From an uncultured Clostridia bacterium (GTDB taxonomy: Bacteria > Bacillota > Clostridia > TANB77 > CAG-508): a stretch of 64,000 nucleotides of DNA. The stretch spans positions 1-64,000 of the forward strand of contig CANRPX010000005.1 of assembly GCA_947632605.1 (NCBI GenBank), given 5' to 3'. The notes beneath the pieces were generated by a model, which was given only the letters and a program-made list of their open reading frames with translations, ran no database searches and was not told the DNA's origin. Both the position numbers and the translations under genes were made by a program. This document shows positions 39,820 through 49,820 of this stretch, in pieces. Within the stretch, counting starts at the first letter, position 1; each line of letters opens with the position of its first letter.

Positions 39820-42800
39820 TTATTGTTTTTTAGATTTAACTATAAATCTATCCCAAAATGCCAGTACTGCTGGTAGTAAAGTTAAAATCAAAATTGTAGA
39901 GCATAAAGTTCCTTCTGATATTGTTTTACATATTTTTGCTGCTATTGCTGATGCAAAATTTGCAATAATTAATGTTACTATAATAAGTATTGAACTTGAA
40001 GTTAATATTGTGTGAATTGACTTATTATATGAATCTATTATTGACTCTTTTATTCCTTCTGTTTTTCTATGCTCCAAATAATATGATGTATATAAAATAG
40101 CATAATCTATTGTTGCACCCATTAGAATGCTTTGAACAATTAAGATTGAAATAAAGTAAACATCTTCACCTAAAAATGATAATATTCCCATAGTTAAGTA
40201 AACTGCACATTGTATTGTTAAAACTAATATTATTGGCACAATTATTGATTTAAAAGTAATTACAACTACAACAAATATAAATATCATTGTTATAATAGTC
40301 ATGAAATTTAGCTCATTATTGAAAGTTTTACTCATTTCATAAGCCATTGGAGAATTTCCTATTACATAAAAATCATTTAAATTCTTACCTAATAAATCTT
40401 TTACTTTTTGAACAAATGCAAAAGTTTCATCTGATTCTTGAGCAAATTTTGTATTTAATACAACTCTTGAATAATTATTTCCTATAAGCATTTCTTTAGC
40501 ATCAGTTACAGTTGTTTTTGCATCTGTAATATCTTTTCTCATATCATCATCAATAAAATCTGTAAAACGCTCATCCTTCAAAATATCTTCATTTAAATAA
40601 TTAACAAATTCTTCTATTGTAAGTTCCCATGTATTATTATATTCTTTACTACTGCCATAATAAGTATAAAGAATTTCCACTGTATTTCTTTCTACTTTAT
40701 CTGATAAATTGCTAAGAATTCCAAAAATTTCATTTGAAGTATATTTAGTTCCAATTATGCTATTTTTCATAATACCATTAACTGTATTCAAATTTGCTAT
40801 TTGTTCACTATCAAAATTACTTGAATACTCTGGATTTGTAACTACATCTTTTAGTAAAAAATTAATAAATTCATTTAATGATATAGTAAAATTTGAATTT
40901 ACATATTTTGAGCTATATAAACCATAAAGTAACTTTAAATCATCTTTATTTATGTTTAATAATGAGGATAATTCTTCACAATTATATTTTTTATCAATTA
41001 CAATTCCATCTATTGCTGTTTTTAATAAATTTAAATCTGAAATAGTGTCATTTGAAATTTTTCCTGCTAAAGAAGCATCGTCTTTGTGTGCAAGTACAAA
41101 ATTTACAAATTCTTGTGGCGTTAAACTCATATTATTTTGAAGTGAAACATATAAAGTATATATGCTTTTTGTTTTTTCACTATCAATTCCAATAACTTGT
41201 GAAATTTCTTGATAAGTAAATGTTGTGTTATTTATAGTATTTTCCATAATAGTAGATAGCAACTTTAATTTATTAATTGTGTTTTCATCAATATTTGCTT
41301 GTATGCTTTCTAATGTACTATTGTCTAATATTAATTTTACAAATTCTTGTGGTGTTGATGTCCAACTATTTGTATTTCCCGTTCCATAATCTATTAAAGC
41401 ATATAATTGATTAATTTGCTCTAAACTAATAACTTGTGAACCTGCTATCATTTGAAATAAATTTGTCATTTCTTGAGATGTAAATTTTTTATCACTCATT
41501 ATTGTTTGTAAAAGTTGTAATTTTTTCAAAGCATCACTCATGCCTTCAGGGTTAAACATACCAGAATCAGAGCCACCTGGAGCTTCAGTTGGAATACTTA
41601 ATACAAAATCTACAAACTCTTTAGGAGACATCTTACAATCTTCTCCTTTATTCTCTTTGATAAAAGAAAATATGCCATTTAATGTATCTTGATTAATACT
41701 AACAAAAATTTGACCTAAACCATTTTCATCTAGTGACATTTGAGTATTTTTATTTTCAACAATTGGCAATATAGTTTTTGATAATCCTTGTAATGTTGCA
41801 AGTTGTGTACTATCCATATAAGAACTTCCATAAGTAGTTGCATTATCAATGAATTCTTTTATATCATATTTACTATTTGAAGTTTGTTTAGTATATTTTA
41901 ATAGCAAAATTTGAGTTATTTTAGAATCTTCTATTCCAAACAAAGTAGATAATTCTTTACTATTCATTTGTTTAGTAATAACATTTTTATCACTAAAAGT
42001 TGAAAGTAATTTTATATTTTGAATTGTTGCTTCATCAAAACTACTTGCATAATTACTATCATTTAAAACGTTGTTTAATACAAAATTTGAAAATTCAGAA
42101 ATACTCAATTTTATATCTATATCATTTACTAAAATATAATACTTATATAGTTCATTCATTGTATTTTCATCAATTTCAAATAGTCCTGCCATTTGACTAC
42201 TTGACATTTTGCTTTGAACGGTTTGTTTATTAGTAAATTTTGATAAAGTATTTAATTTATTTCTACTTTCATTATCAATTTTTTTAGAATATTCTTCATT
42301 AGTTAAAACATCTTTATTCATGAAATCTACAAATTCATCTAATTTAAGTTGAACATTATTATTCTTAGAAAGATAATAAATAAAAATATCTTTTACTTTA
42401 TTTTCATCAATTTCCAATATATTTGCGATTTCTGATGAAGTTCTTTTTCTATTTATAGAGTTTTCTGTAACAAAATTTTTAAGTCTAGTTATATCTTTTT
42501 TAGTTTCATCATCAATTTTCTCATTTGTTTTTTCATTCTTATATGCCTCTTCTTCAATAAAGTTTATAAAATCACTAAATGTCATTGCATTGTTCTCATT
42601 TTTATTATAATAATCATAATATAAAATTTTTAATAAATAATCTTCAATATTAACATCTGATCCTAAATCTTCAAGCTTATCGTTTAATTTATCATAAGTT
42701 AATTTTTCATTAATTGTATTGCCATAACCTAAAACTTCTTTTACTTTTTCCTCATTTTCAAATTCTTTTAAATATTTAGAAATTTTTTCTTCATCTTCAT

Positions 42801-43950
42801 TTTTATATATAATAGCAATTTGATTATTTTCGCTAAATATTTTCGATATTTCATCTTCTTTTGAATCTGTATAGTCAATTCCCAAGTTTCCTTTTAATAT
42901 AAAACTTGTAGCAAAAATTATCAAAAACAATGGGAATGCAATAAATCGAATTTTATAACTATATTTGCCTAACCAACTTAATTTTATATTAGGACTTTTC
43001 TTTTTAGTTTTTATAATCCATTTATCAAATATCAATATTAAAGCTGGAAGAACAAAGAAAATGCAAATTAAACTAAATAACACTCCTTTTGCCAAAACAA
43101 ATCCTAAATCTTTTCCTATTTTAAAGCTCATAAATACTAATGCTAATAATCCAACTATTGTTGTAACAGAACTACTTGATATAGCCTGGAAAGCTTTATA
43201 TAACGCATTTTTCATAGCTTTAACATTATCTTTTTCCGTTTCTTTTTCTTGATCATATCTATTCATTAGCATAATTGAATAATCCATTGATAAAGCCATT
43301 TGCAATATAGCTGTTATTGAATCTGTTATATGAGATACATTTTCAAATATTATATTTGTTCCTTTATTCAAAATAACTGCCATTAAAATTGATGTTAAAA
43401 ATAAAAATGGTTCTACATAAGATTCACACATTATAATCAAAATTATTAAAGCACATCCAACAGCTAATGCTATAATCCAAAATGGTAACACTGTTTTATT
43501 ATTTTCAGATACATCCCCACTTGTATAAATATTATAATTACTATATTTTTCTGTTATTTGATTATATACATCTGATGCAGTTTGAGAATCTGCTTTTCCA
43601 TCTACTGTTATAACATATAAAGTATAATTATCTTTATTGTACTCTTCATTATTTTCATAATCTATTTCTTTAACTCCAGTTAAATTTTCTAAATAATTTT
43701 TAACATCTTCTTTTTCATCATCTTGCAAGTTTTCAAACATTAAATTTAAAGTACTAGTCTCTGTTCCTGAGAATTCATCTTCCATAATATTCATTCCAAT
43801 TCTTGTTTCAGAATCATCTGGCATATATTTGGCTATATCATGATTGATTTTTACTTTATTAGATAATATAGCACAAATTATTGTAAGAACTATGAATAAT
43901 GTTAATATAAAATATCGTTTACTTATTATGAAATCAGTAATTTTTCTCAA
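39820..43950 (-). CDS. MMPL/RND-family transporter with very large extracytoplasmic repeat insertion
   Basis: Two TM bundles (one with SMDYSIMLMNRYDQE, one with GATIDYAILYTSYYLEHRKTEG); about 9 degenerate 80-aa repeats inserted between them. Confidence 0.85.
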   Translation of the reverse strand: MRKITDFIISKRYFILTLFIVLTIICAILSNKVKINHDIAKYMPDDSETRIGMNIMEDEFSGTETSTLNLMFENLQDDEKEDVKNYLENLTGVKEIDYENNEEYNKDNYTLYVITVDGKADSQTASDVYNQITEKYSNYNIYTSGDVSENNKTVLPFWIIALAVGCALIILIIMCESYVEPFLFLTSILMAVILNKGTNIIFENVSHITDSITAILQMALSMDYSIMLMNRYDQEKETEKDNVKAMKNALYKAFQAISSSSVTTIVGLLALVFMSFKIGKDLGFVLAKGVLFSLICIFFVLPALILIFDKWIIKTKKKSPNIKLSWLGKYSYKIRFIAFPLFLIIFATSFILKGNLGIDYTDSKEDEISKIFSENNQIAIIYKNEDEEKISKYLKEFENEEKVKEVLGYGNTINEKLTYDKLNDKLEDLGSDVNIEDYLLKILYYDYYNKNENNAMTFSDFINFIEEEAYKNEKTNEKIDDETKKDITRLKNFVTENSINRKRTSSEIANILEIDENKVKDIFIYYLSKNNNVQLKLDEFVDFMNKDVLTNEEYSKKIDNESRNKLNTLSKFTNKQTVQSKMSSSQMAGLFEIDENTMNELYKYYILVNDIDIKLSISEFSNFVLNNVLNDSNYASSFDEATIQNIKLLSTFSDKNVITKQMNSKELSTLFGIEDSKITQILLLKYTKQTSNSKYDIKEFIDNATTYGSSYMDSTQLATLQGLSKTILPIVENKNTQMSLDENGLGQIFVSINQDTLNGIFSFIKENKGEDCKMSPKEFVDFVLSIPTEAPGGSDSGMFNPEGMSDALKKLQLLQTIMSDKKFTSQEMTNLFQMIAGSQVISLEQINQLYALIDYGTGNTNSWTSTPQEFVKLILDNSTLESIQANIDENTINKLKLLSTIMENTINNTTFTYQEISQVIGIDSEKTKSIYTLYVSLQNNMSLTPQEFVNFVLAHKDDASLAGKISNDTISDLNLLKTAIDGIVIDKKYNCEELSSLLNINKDDLKLLYGLYSSKYVNSNFTISLNEFINFLLKDVVTNPEYSSNFDSEQIANLNTVNGIMKNSIIGTKYTSNEIFGILSNLSDKVERNTVEILYTYYGSSKEYNNTWELTIEEFVNYLNEDILKDERFTDFIDDDMRKDITDAKTTVTDAKEMLIGNNYSRVVLNTKFAQESDETFAFVQKVKDLLGKNLNDFYVIGNSPMAYEMSKTFNNELNFMTIITMIFIFVVVVITFKSIIVPIILVLTIQCAVYLTMGILSFLGEDVYFISILIVQSILMGATIDYAILYTSYYLEHRKTEGIKESIIDSYNKSIHTILTSSSILIIVTLIIANFASAIAAKICKTISEGTLCSTILILTLLPAVLAFWDRFIVKSKKQ

Positions 43951-44017
43951 AGTAAATCCTTCCTTTCTTTTAAATCCGCTGTATATTATATTCTCATTAT
44001 TTTCATTTTGGAAGTAT

Positions 44018-44061
44018 AAAATATAAAAAAGTGTCTAAATTTAGACACTTTTTTATATTTT
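44018..44061. promoter_or_regulatory. 44-bp perfect palindrome, candidate TetR operator between mmpL and tetR
   Basis: AAAATATAAAAAAGTGTCTAAATTTAGACACTTTTTTATATTTT reads identically on both strands; divergent intergenic region. Confidence 0.6.
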
Positions 44062-44128
44062 GTATTTATTTATTGAAAATAGTATGCTATAATTTTGATA
44101 TATTTTTAAAAAAGGAAATGATTTATTT

Positions 44129-44677
44129 ATGAAAGTAAGATGTCTAAATTCTTCTTCTGTTAAAACCAGAAATTGTATAAAAAAAGCATTCGCAGAATTA
44201 ATTAATGAAAAGAGACAATTAGATAAAGTAACTGTTACAGAATTAGTAAAAAGAGCAGATATAACAAGGAGCACTTTTTACACACATTATGATGATATTT
44301 ATGAAGTTGCAAATGATTATCAATTACAAACTATTGAACTTCTATGCAGTGATGAATTAAAATTATATTCAAAAAATGATATAGAAAATTATTTTGAAAA
44401 TATTATATGTTGCTTAAAAGATAATGAAAAAACATATAAATTACTCTTATCTGCTGATGAATCACTTTTATTTTTGCAGAAATTAACAAGAATTGCTTGT
44501 AATAAAATATATGATGCTTTAAAAAATACTTGCACAGATGAATATCTTAAACTCAATGTTTCTTTCCTTTTAAATGGAATATCTGGTGAAATTTTAAAAT
44601 ATTTTAGAAATGAGAGTGATTACTCATTGGATGAAATACTTTTTAATATGAAAAAATGGTTTGAGAAACTTTTTTAA
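44129..44677 (+). CDS. TetR/AcrR-family transcriptional regulator
   Basis: CIKKAFAELI...VTVTELVKRADITRSTFYTHYDD helix-turn-helix. Confidence 0.85.
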   Translation: MKVRCLNSSSVKTRNCIKKAFAELINEKRQLDKVTVTELVKRADITRSTFYTHYDDIYEVANDYQLQTIELLCSDELKLYSKNDIENYFENIICCLKDNEKTYKLLLSADESLLFLQKLTRIACNKIYDALKNTCTDEYLKLNVSFLLNGISGEILKYFRNESDYSLDEILFNMKKWFEKLF

Positions 44678-44704
44678 GTTAATCTCAAACCATTTCTATT
44701 AATT

Positions 44705-46201
44705 TTACATTAATGGTGCAACTAATCTTAGCAAAGATTGCCAAACAGATTTAAAGAAATTAGGTGATGTTTCTTCTTTAGTTACTTTATGACTTTTTTT
44801 CATAGTATCTACTAAATCTTTCTTTATATCTTTAATTACATCCATATCTTCCAAATAACATCCACATTCAAAATGCAAATATAAACTCCTATAATCCATA
44901 TTTATTGTTCCAACTGTTGCAATATCATCATCTGATACAAATACTTTGCTATGAACAAAACCTGGTGTATATTTATAAACCTTAACACCTGATTTTACTA
45001 AAGGTTCTACATAAGATTCAGATAATGTATAAACTACTTTTTTATCTGGGATTCCTGGAATTACTATTCTAACATCAACACCTCTTTTTACAGCTAAACT
45101 TAAAGCATTTATCATATCTGTATCTATAATTAAATATGGTGTAAATATATAAACATAATTATTGGCTTGATTTATAATATTTAAATATACATCTTCTCCA
45201 GTTACTTCTTCATCTAATGGTGTTTCTCCATAAGGCACTACAAATCCAGAATTTATATTGTTATTAAACTTATATTTATATTTATTAAAATCTTTATCTT
45301 CATTTCTAAATGCATTCCACATAGTTAGAAACATTACTGTATAATTCCAAACAGCATCTCCAGAAATTCTTATTGCATTATCTTTCCAATGACCATATTT
45401 TTTATCTTCGTTTATATATTCATCTGCAATATTTATTCCTCCAGAAAAAGCAACTTTTCCATCTATGACTAATATTTTTCTATGATCACGGTTGTTTAAG
45501 AAAACACCAGCAATAGGATTTAGTTTATTAAAGACAACACACTTAATTCCCTTTTTTTCTAATTCTTTTGGATAAGAATTAGAAAGTGTAGAAATACATC
45601 CCATATCATCATACATAACTCTTACATCAACACCTTGTGATGCTTTTTCTTCTAATATTTTTAAAATAGAATCCCACATCTTTCCATGTGCTACAATAAA
45701 ATATTCAAAAAATATAAACTTTTCTGCTTTCTTTAATTCTTCTAACATAACAGTAAAAGCTTTTTCTCCAATAGGATAATATGTGACTTCATTATTTTTA
45801 GTAACTGGATATCCTGTAAAATCACTTAAATATCTAATTTTACCATTATCCTTATATTCTGCTTTTATTTTCTTATCTTGAACTAAATATTTCTGATTTT
45901 CACTTTCACTCTTTTTAATATTTTTTAAAGTTTTACTTCCTCTTTTATTTCTTTGAAAAATTATATAAAGTAAAGCACCAACAATAGGAAATAAAATTAA
46001 AATAATTATTAAAGGCAATGTATAAGAATAATTTTTACTTTTTCTTATAAATCCTAAAGTAAGAAGAATACTTATAATTCCAAAGAAAACATCTATTATA
46101 ACAATGTGTTCTATAAAAAATAAGTAAATAAATAATGTTGACAGTATTTGTAAAAGTAATCCTACTACTACTATCAATCCTCTTTTTAAAGCCATTTTCA
46201 T
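44705..46201 (-). CDS. cls: cardiolipin synthase (phospholipase D family)
   Basis: Two HKD motifs: NRDHRKILVIDGKVAFSGG and HSKVFVSDDDIATVGTINMDYRS. Confidence 0.92.
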   Translation of the reverse strand: MKMALKRGLIVVVGLLLQILSTLFIYLFFIEHIVIIDVFFGIISILLTLGFIRKSKNYSYTLPLIIILILFPIVGALLYIIFQRNKRGSKTLKNIKKSESENQKYLVQDKKIKAEYKDNGKIRYLSDFTGYPVTKNNEVTYYPIGEKAFTVMLEELKKAEKFIFFEYFIVAHGKMWDSILKILEEKASQGVDVRVMYDDMGCISTLSNSYPKELEKKGIKCVVFNKLNPIAGVFLNNRDHRKILVIDGKVAFSGGINIADEYINEDKKYGHWKDNAIRISGDAVWNYTVMFLTMWNAFRNEDKDFNKYKYKFNNNINSGFVVPYGETPLDEEVTGEDVYLNIINQANNYVYIFTPYLIIDTDMINALSLAVKRGVDVRIVIPGIPDKKVVYTLSESYVEPLVKSGVKVYKYTPGFVHSKVFVSDDDIATVGTINMDYRSLYLHFECGCYLEDMDVIKDIKKDLVDTMKKSHKVTKEETSPNFFKSVWQSLLRLVAPLM

Positions 46202-46303
46202 ATTATTAATCCCCTTACTATAAATTTTAGTAGAATTATAATATCATAAAAAAGCTTATATTTCAAGTTTATAAAGCATTTCTTTTTATTTTAATTAGAA
46301 TAA

Positions 46304-46343
46304 AAAAATATGAGATTAAATTTAATATAATCTCATATTTTTC
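46304..46343 (-). terminator. terminator after nrdG
   Basis: AAATATGAGATT...AATCTCATATTT. Confidence 0.65.
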
Positions 46344-46362
46344 GCATATTGATTAATTTTTC

Positions 46363-46878
46363 TTAGTTCATTAATACAACTTCATTTGTTTTTAAACTAT
46401 TTTGTACATCTATTACTCTTTGATTTGAAGAACCTTTCCATTTTAATGTTGGATCATGAAGATCATCTACATATCTGCCATCAACTAAAACATCTACATA
46501 TTTCATAACTTCTTTATCTTTTAAATCTTCATCAAATCTAAATCCAGACCAAACCCATAAGTTCTTATTTGGATATTTTTCTTTAAATTCTTTTGCAAGT
46601 TTTGTTGTTGCCTCAATATTCTTTGGATGCATTGGTTCACCACCTAAGATAGATAAACCTTTTATATGATTTTCACCACATAATTTCATTATTTCATCAA
46701 TTGATTCTTGTGTAAAATCTTTTCCATCCTCAAAATTCCATGTTTCTGGATTGAAACAATTTTTACAATGAAATTCACATCCTTGCATAAATACTGAAAC
46801 TCTAATTCCAGGTCCATTTGAGATATCCATTTTTCTTATTACATTATATTTCATTCTACTTTGCCACCTTATTATCAA
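46363..46878 (-). CDS. nrdG: anaerobic ribonucleoside-triphosphate reductase activating protein
   Basis: GCEFHCKNCFNPETW radical SAM motif; overlaps nrdD. Confidence 0.9.
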   Translation of the reverse strand: MIIRWQSRMKYNVIRKMDISNGPGIRVSVFMQGCEFHCKNCFNPETWNFEDGKDFTQESIDEIMKLCGENHIKGLSILGGEPMHPKNIEATTKLAKEFKEKYPNKNLWVWSGFRFDEDLKDKEVMKYVDVLVDGRYVDDLHDPTLKWKGSSNQRVIDVQNSLKTNEVVLMN

Positions 46879-49048
46879 TATGTAATACTCTCTCTTTTAT
46901 TTCTTGAGTTCTTCCTTTGTTCCAGAAATTGGTTCCTATATAACCACATGTTCTTCTTGCTACATTTAATGTATTGTGATCTCTGTTACCACAGTTTGGA
47001 CAATACCATTCTAAGTTTTCATCTATTAAGATTTCTCCTGTATATCCACATTTTTGGCAATAATCTGATTTTGTATTTAATTCTGCATACATTATATTAT
47101 CATAAATGAATTTTACAACATCTAAGATTACATCTAAGTTATTTTGTAGATTTGGTGTTTCAATATATGAAATTGCTCCACCAGGACTTAATCTTTGGAA
47201 TTCGCTTTCTAATTTAAGTTTTGTGAAAGCATCAATTTCTTCGAATACAGGAACATGATATGAGTTAGTAATATAGTTTTTATCTGTAACTCCTTCTACT
47301 GTTCCAAAACGTTCTTTTAAGCATCTAGCAAATTTATATGTTGTTGATTCAATTGGTGTTCCATATACTGAGTAGTCAATATCTTCTTCTTTCTTCCATT
47401 CTTTACATGCATCATTTAATTTTTGCATGATCTTTAATCCTAATTCTTTTCCTTCACCATTATCTGTATGTGAATGTCCTGTCATATATTTTACACATTC
47501 ATATAATCCTGCATATCCTAAAGAAATTGTAGAATATCCATGATGTAATAATTCATGAATGCTTTCTCCTGGTTTTAATCTTGCTAAAGCTCCATCTTGC
47601 CATAATATTGGTGCTACATCACTTGTAGCTGTACTTAATCTCTTATGTCTTATTTGTAATGCTTTATGACATAATTCTAATCTTTCATCAAGTATTTTCC
47701 AGAATTTATCCATATCTTTTTCTGAAGAAAGAGCAACATCTGGTAAGTTTATTGTAACAACACCTTGGTTAAATCTTCCATAATATTTTCCTTTTCCTTC
47801 TTCATAGTTTTTAGCATTAGCAATATTTCCTATTGACATTGTTCTATCTGGTGTTAAGAAGCTTCTACATCCCATACAAGGATAGCATTCGCCTTCTCCA
47901 TATTCATTTTTCTTTAATTCTAACATTACTTTTTCAGAAATGTAGTCAGGAACTAATCTTTTAGCTGTACATTCTGCTGCAAGTTTTGTTAAATAATAAT
48001 ATTCGCCATCTTCATTAACTGTGTCTTCTTCAAGAACATATAATAATTTTGGGAATGCTGGTGTAATGTATACACCTTTTCTATTTTTAAATCCAAGAAT
48101 TCTTTGTCTTAAAAATTCTTCTATTATCATTGCAAGTTCTTTTTTGTATTCTTTTGTTTCATTTAAATACATAAATACACTTAAGAATGGTGCTTGTCCA
48201 TTTGTATTAGTCATTGAATTTACTTGATAATTGAATGTTTGAACTCCATCTGCAACTTCTTTTTTAGTATCTTCCCAAGCAAATTTTTCACAATCTGCTT
48301 TTTTAAGTTTTCTTTCTTCATATTTTTTATAGTATTTTTCATAACTACTTCTAACGAAAGGTGCTAAGTGTGTTAAAGAAACTGTTGCTCCTCCATAGCT
48401 AGATGAGGTAACTGCTAAAATTATTTGTGTTGCAATTGTTGCTGCTGTTATAAATCTGTGTGGTTTTTCAATCATAACACCATTTATAACTGTTCCATTT
48501 TGCAACATATCATCTAAGTTTATTAACTCACAATTGTGTAATGCGTTTTGTGCAAAATAGTCTGCATCGTGGAAATGAATTATTCCTTCATCATGTGCTT
48601 TTACTATTTCGCTTGGAAGTAAAAATCTTCTAGTAATATCTGTACTTGTTATTCCTGCTAAATAATCTCTTTGTGTTGTAACAACTTGTGCATTTTTATT
48701 AGAATTTTCACTATTCCAATATTCATTTTCACCTTCAATTAATTCTTTAATTGTTTGGTCTGTAGTATTTGCTTTTCTAACCAATTCTCTAGTATAACGA
48801 TAAGTAATATATTTTTTAGCTAATTGGTATTTATCAAATTCCATTAATTTCTCTTCAATAATGTCTTGAATATCTTCAACTAATATTCTTTTTTTATCCA
48901 AGTCTTCAATGTAATGGATAATTTCTTTAATCTCTTGTTCACTTGCTCTTTCTTTTGGCTTTACTTCTGCATTTGCTTTTTTAATAGCTATTTTGATTTT
49001 ACTTGGATCATAATCAACAATATGTCCGTCTCTTTTAACAATCTTCAT
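46856..49048 (-). CDS. nrdD: anaerobic ribonucleoside-triphosphate reductase
   Basis: ATP-cone N-terminus, CxxC zinc sites CQKCGY/CPNCGN, glycyl-radical RRTCGYIG. Confidence 0.95.
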   Translation of the reverse strand: MKIVKRDGHIVDYDPSKIKIAIKKANAEVKPKERASEQEIKEIIHYIEDLDKKRILVEDIQDIIEEKLMEFDKYQLAKKYITYRYTRELVRKANTTDQTIKELIEGENEYWNSENSNKNAQVVTTQRDYLAGITSTDITRRFLLPSEIVKAHDEGIIHFHDADYFAQNALHNCELINLDDMLQNGTVINGVMIEKPHRFITAATIATQIILAVTSSSYGGATVSLTHLAPFVRSSYEKYYKKYEERKLKKADCEKFAWEDTKKEVADGVQTFNYQVNSMTNTNGQAPFLSVFMYLNETKEYKKELAMIIEEFLRQRILGFKNRKGVYITPAFPKLLYVLEEDTVNEDGEYYYLTKLAAECTAKRLVPDYISEKVMLELKKNEYGEGECYPCMGCRSFLTPDRTMSIGNIANAKNYEEGKGKYYGRFNQGVVTINLPDVALSSEKDMDKFWKILDERLELCHKALQIRHKRLSTATSDVAPILWQDGALARLKPGESIHELLHHGYSTISLGYAGLYECVKYMTGHSHTDNGEGKELGLKIMQKLNDACKEWKKEEDIDYSVYGTPIESTTYKFARCLKERFGTVEGVTDKNYITNSYHVPVFEEIDAFTKLKLESEFQRLSPGGAISYIETPNLQNNLDVILDVVKFIYDNIMYAELNTKSDYCQKCGYTGEILIDENLEWYCPNCGNRDHNTLNVARRTCGYIGTNFWNKGRTQEIKERVLHIDNKVAK

Positions 49049-49120
49049 CTTTTTTTCCCTTTCGTTTATAAATTTTTGTTTTTTAATTTAACCAAATTAT
49101 AATCTTAATTTTAAAAAGTA

Positions 49121-49142
49121 AAAAGGTGCATTTGCAACTTTT
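49121..49142. promoter_or_regulatory. candidate Crp/Fnr-type operator overlapping the -35 of its own regulator
   Basis: Imperfect palindrome AAAAGGTGCATTTGCAACTTTT; TTGCAA(49132)-N17-TATAAT(49155) reads toward the regulator gene. Confidence 0.5.
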
Positions 49143-49177
49143 ATCAAATTGTGATATAATTGTAATGGTGATGAAAT

Positions 49178-49819
49178 ATGATTAATCCTTTTGAAGGACT
49201 TTCTAACTCGCAAAGGGCTAAATTACTGCATAAGCTGGAAAGTCACATTTACAAATATAATAAAAATGAAGAAATACTTGCAACATTAAAAGCAACTAAT
49301 ATTGTTTGTATTTTAATAGAAGGTCATGCCCAAATTTTGAACATAAATTATTTGGGAGAAGAAACTCTTATAGAAGATCTTTTTGAGAATAGCGTTTTTG
49401 GAACAAATATGTCTAATATTGATAGTACAGAATGTGAAATTAGAGCTCTTGAGCCTTGTAAAATTATAGTTATAGATTACAATAAACTAATCAATATAGA
49501 AAATATTGAAACTTCCTATTACAATAAATTCATTTTCAATTTATTTGTAATAATAAATTCACGTTTTAAAGAGAATAATGATAGAATTCAAATTCTTACT
49601 AAAAAAAGTATTCGTGATAAATTATTAGCTTTTTTTGAAAATGAATATAGAAAAAATCGTTCTCAAAAAATTTTCTTATCTAGTAATTTAAAAAATTTAG
49701 CAGACTATCTTGCAGTAAATAGATCTGCTATGTTTAGAGAACTAAAGAGCCTAAAAGAAGAAAACTTCATAAAAGTTGATGGCAAAAAAATTACTCTTTT
49801 ATATGTTCCTAATATATAA
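49178..49819 (+). CDS. Crp/Fnr-family transcriptional regulator
   Basis: cNMP-like sensor domain, C-terminal HTH NLADYLAVNRSAMFRELKSLKEENFI; divergent from nrdDG. Confidence 0.8.
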   Translation: MINPFEGLSNSQRAKLLHKLESHIYKYNKNEEILATLKATNIVCILIEGHAQILNINYLGEETLIEDLFENSVFGTNMSNIDSTECEIRALEPCKIIVIDYNKLINIENIETSYYNKFIFNLFVIINSRFKENNDRIQILTKKSIRDKLLAFFENEYRKNRSQKIFLSSNLKNLADYLAVNRSAMFRELKSLKEENFIKVDGKKITLLYVPNI

Positions 49820-49820
49820 A

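Noticed and set aside
40709-43252. Plus-strand ORFs antisense to the MMPL gene
   Set aside because: No RBS or homology; by-products of a long AT-rich CDS.
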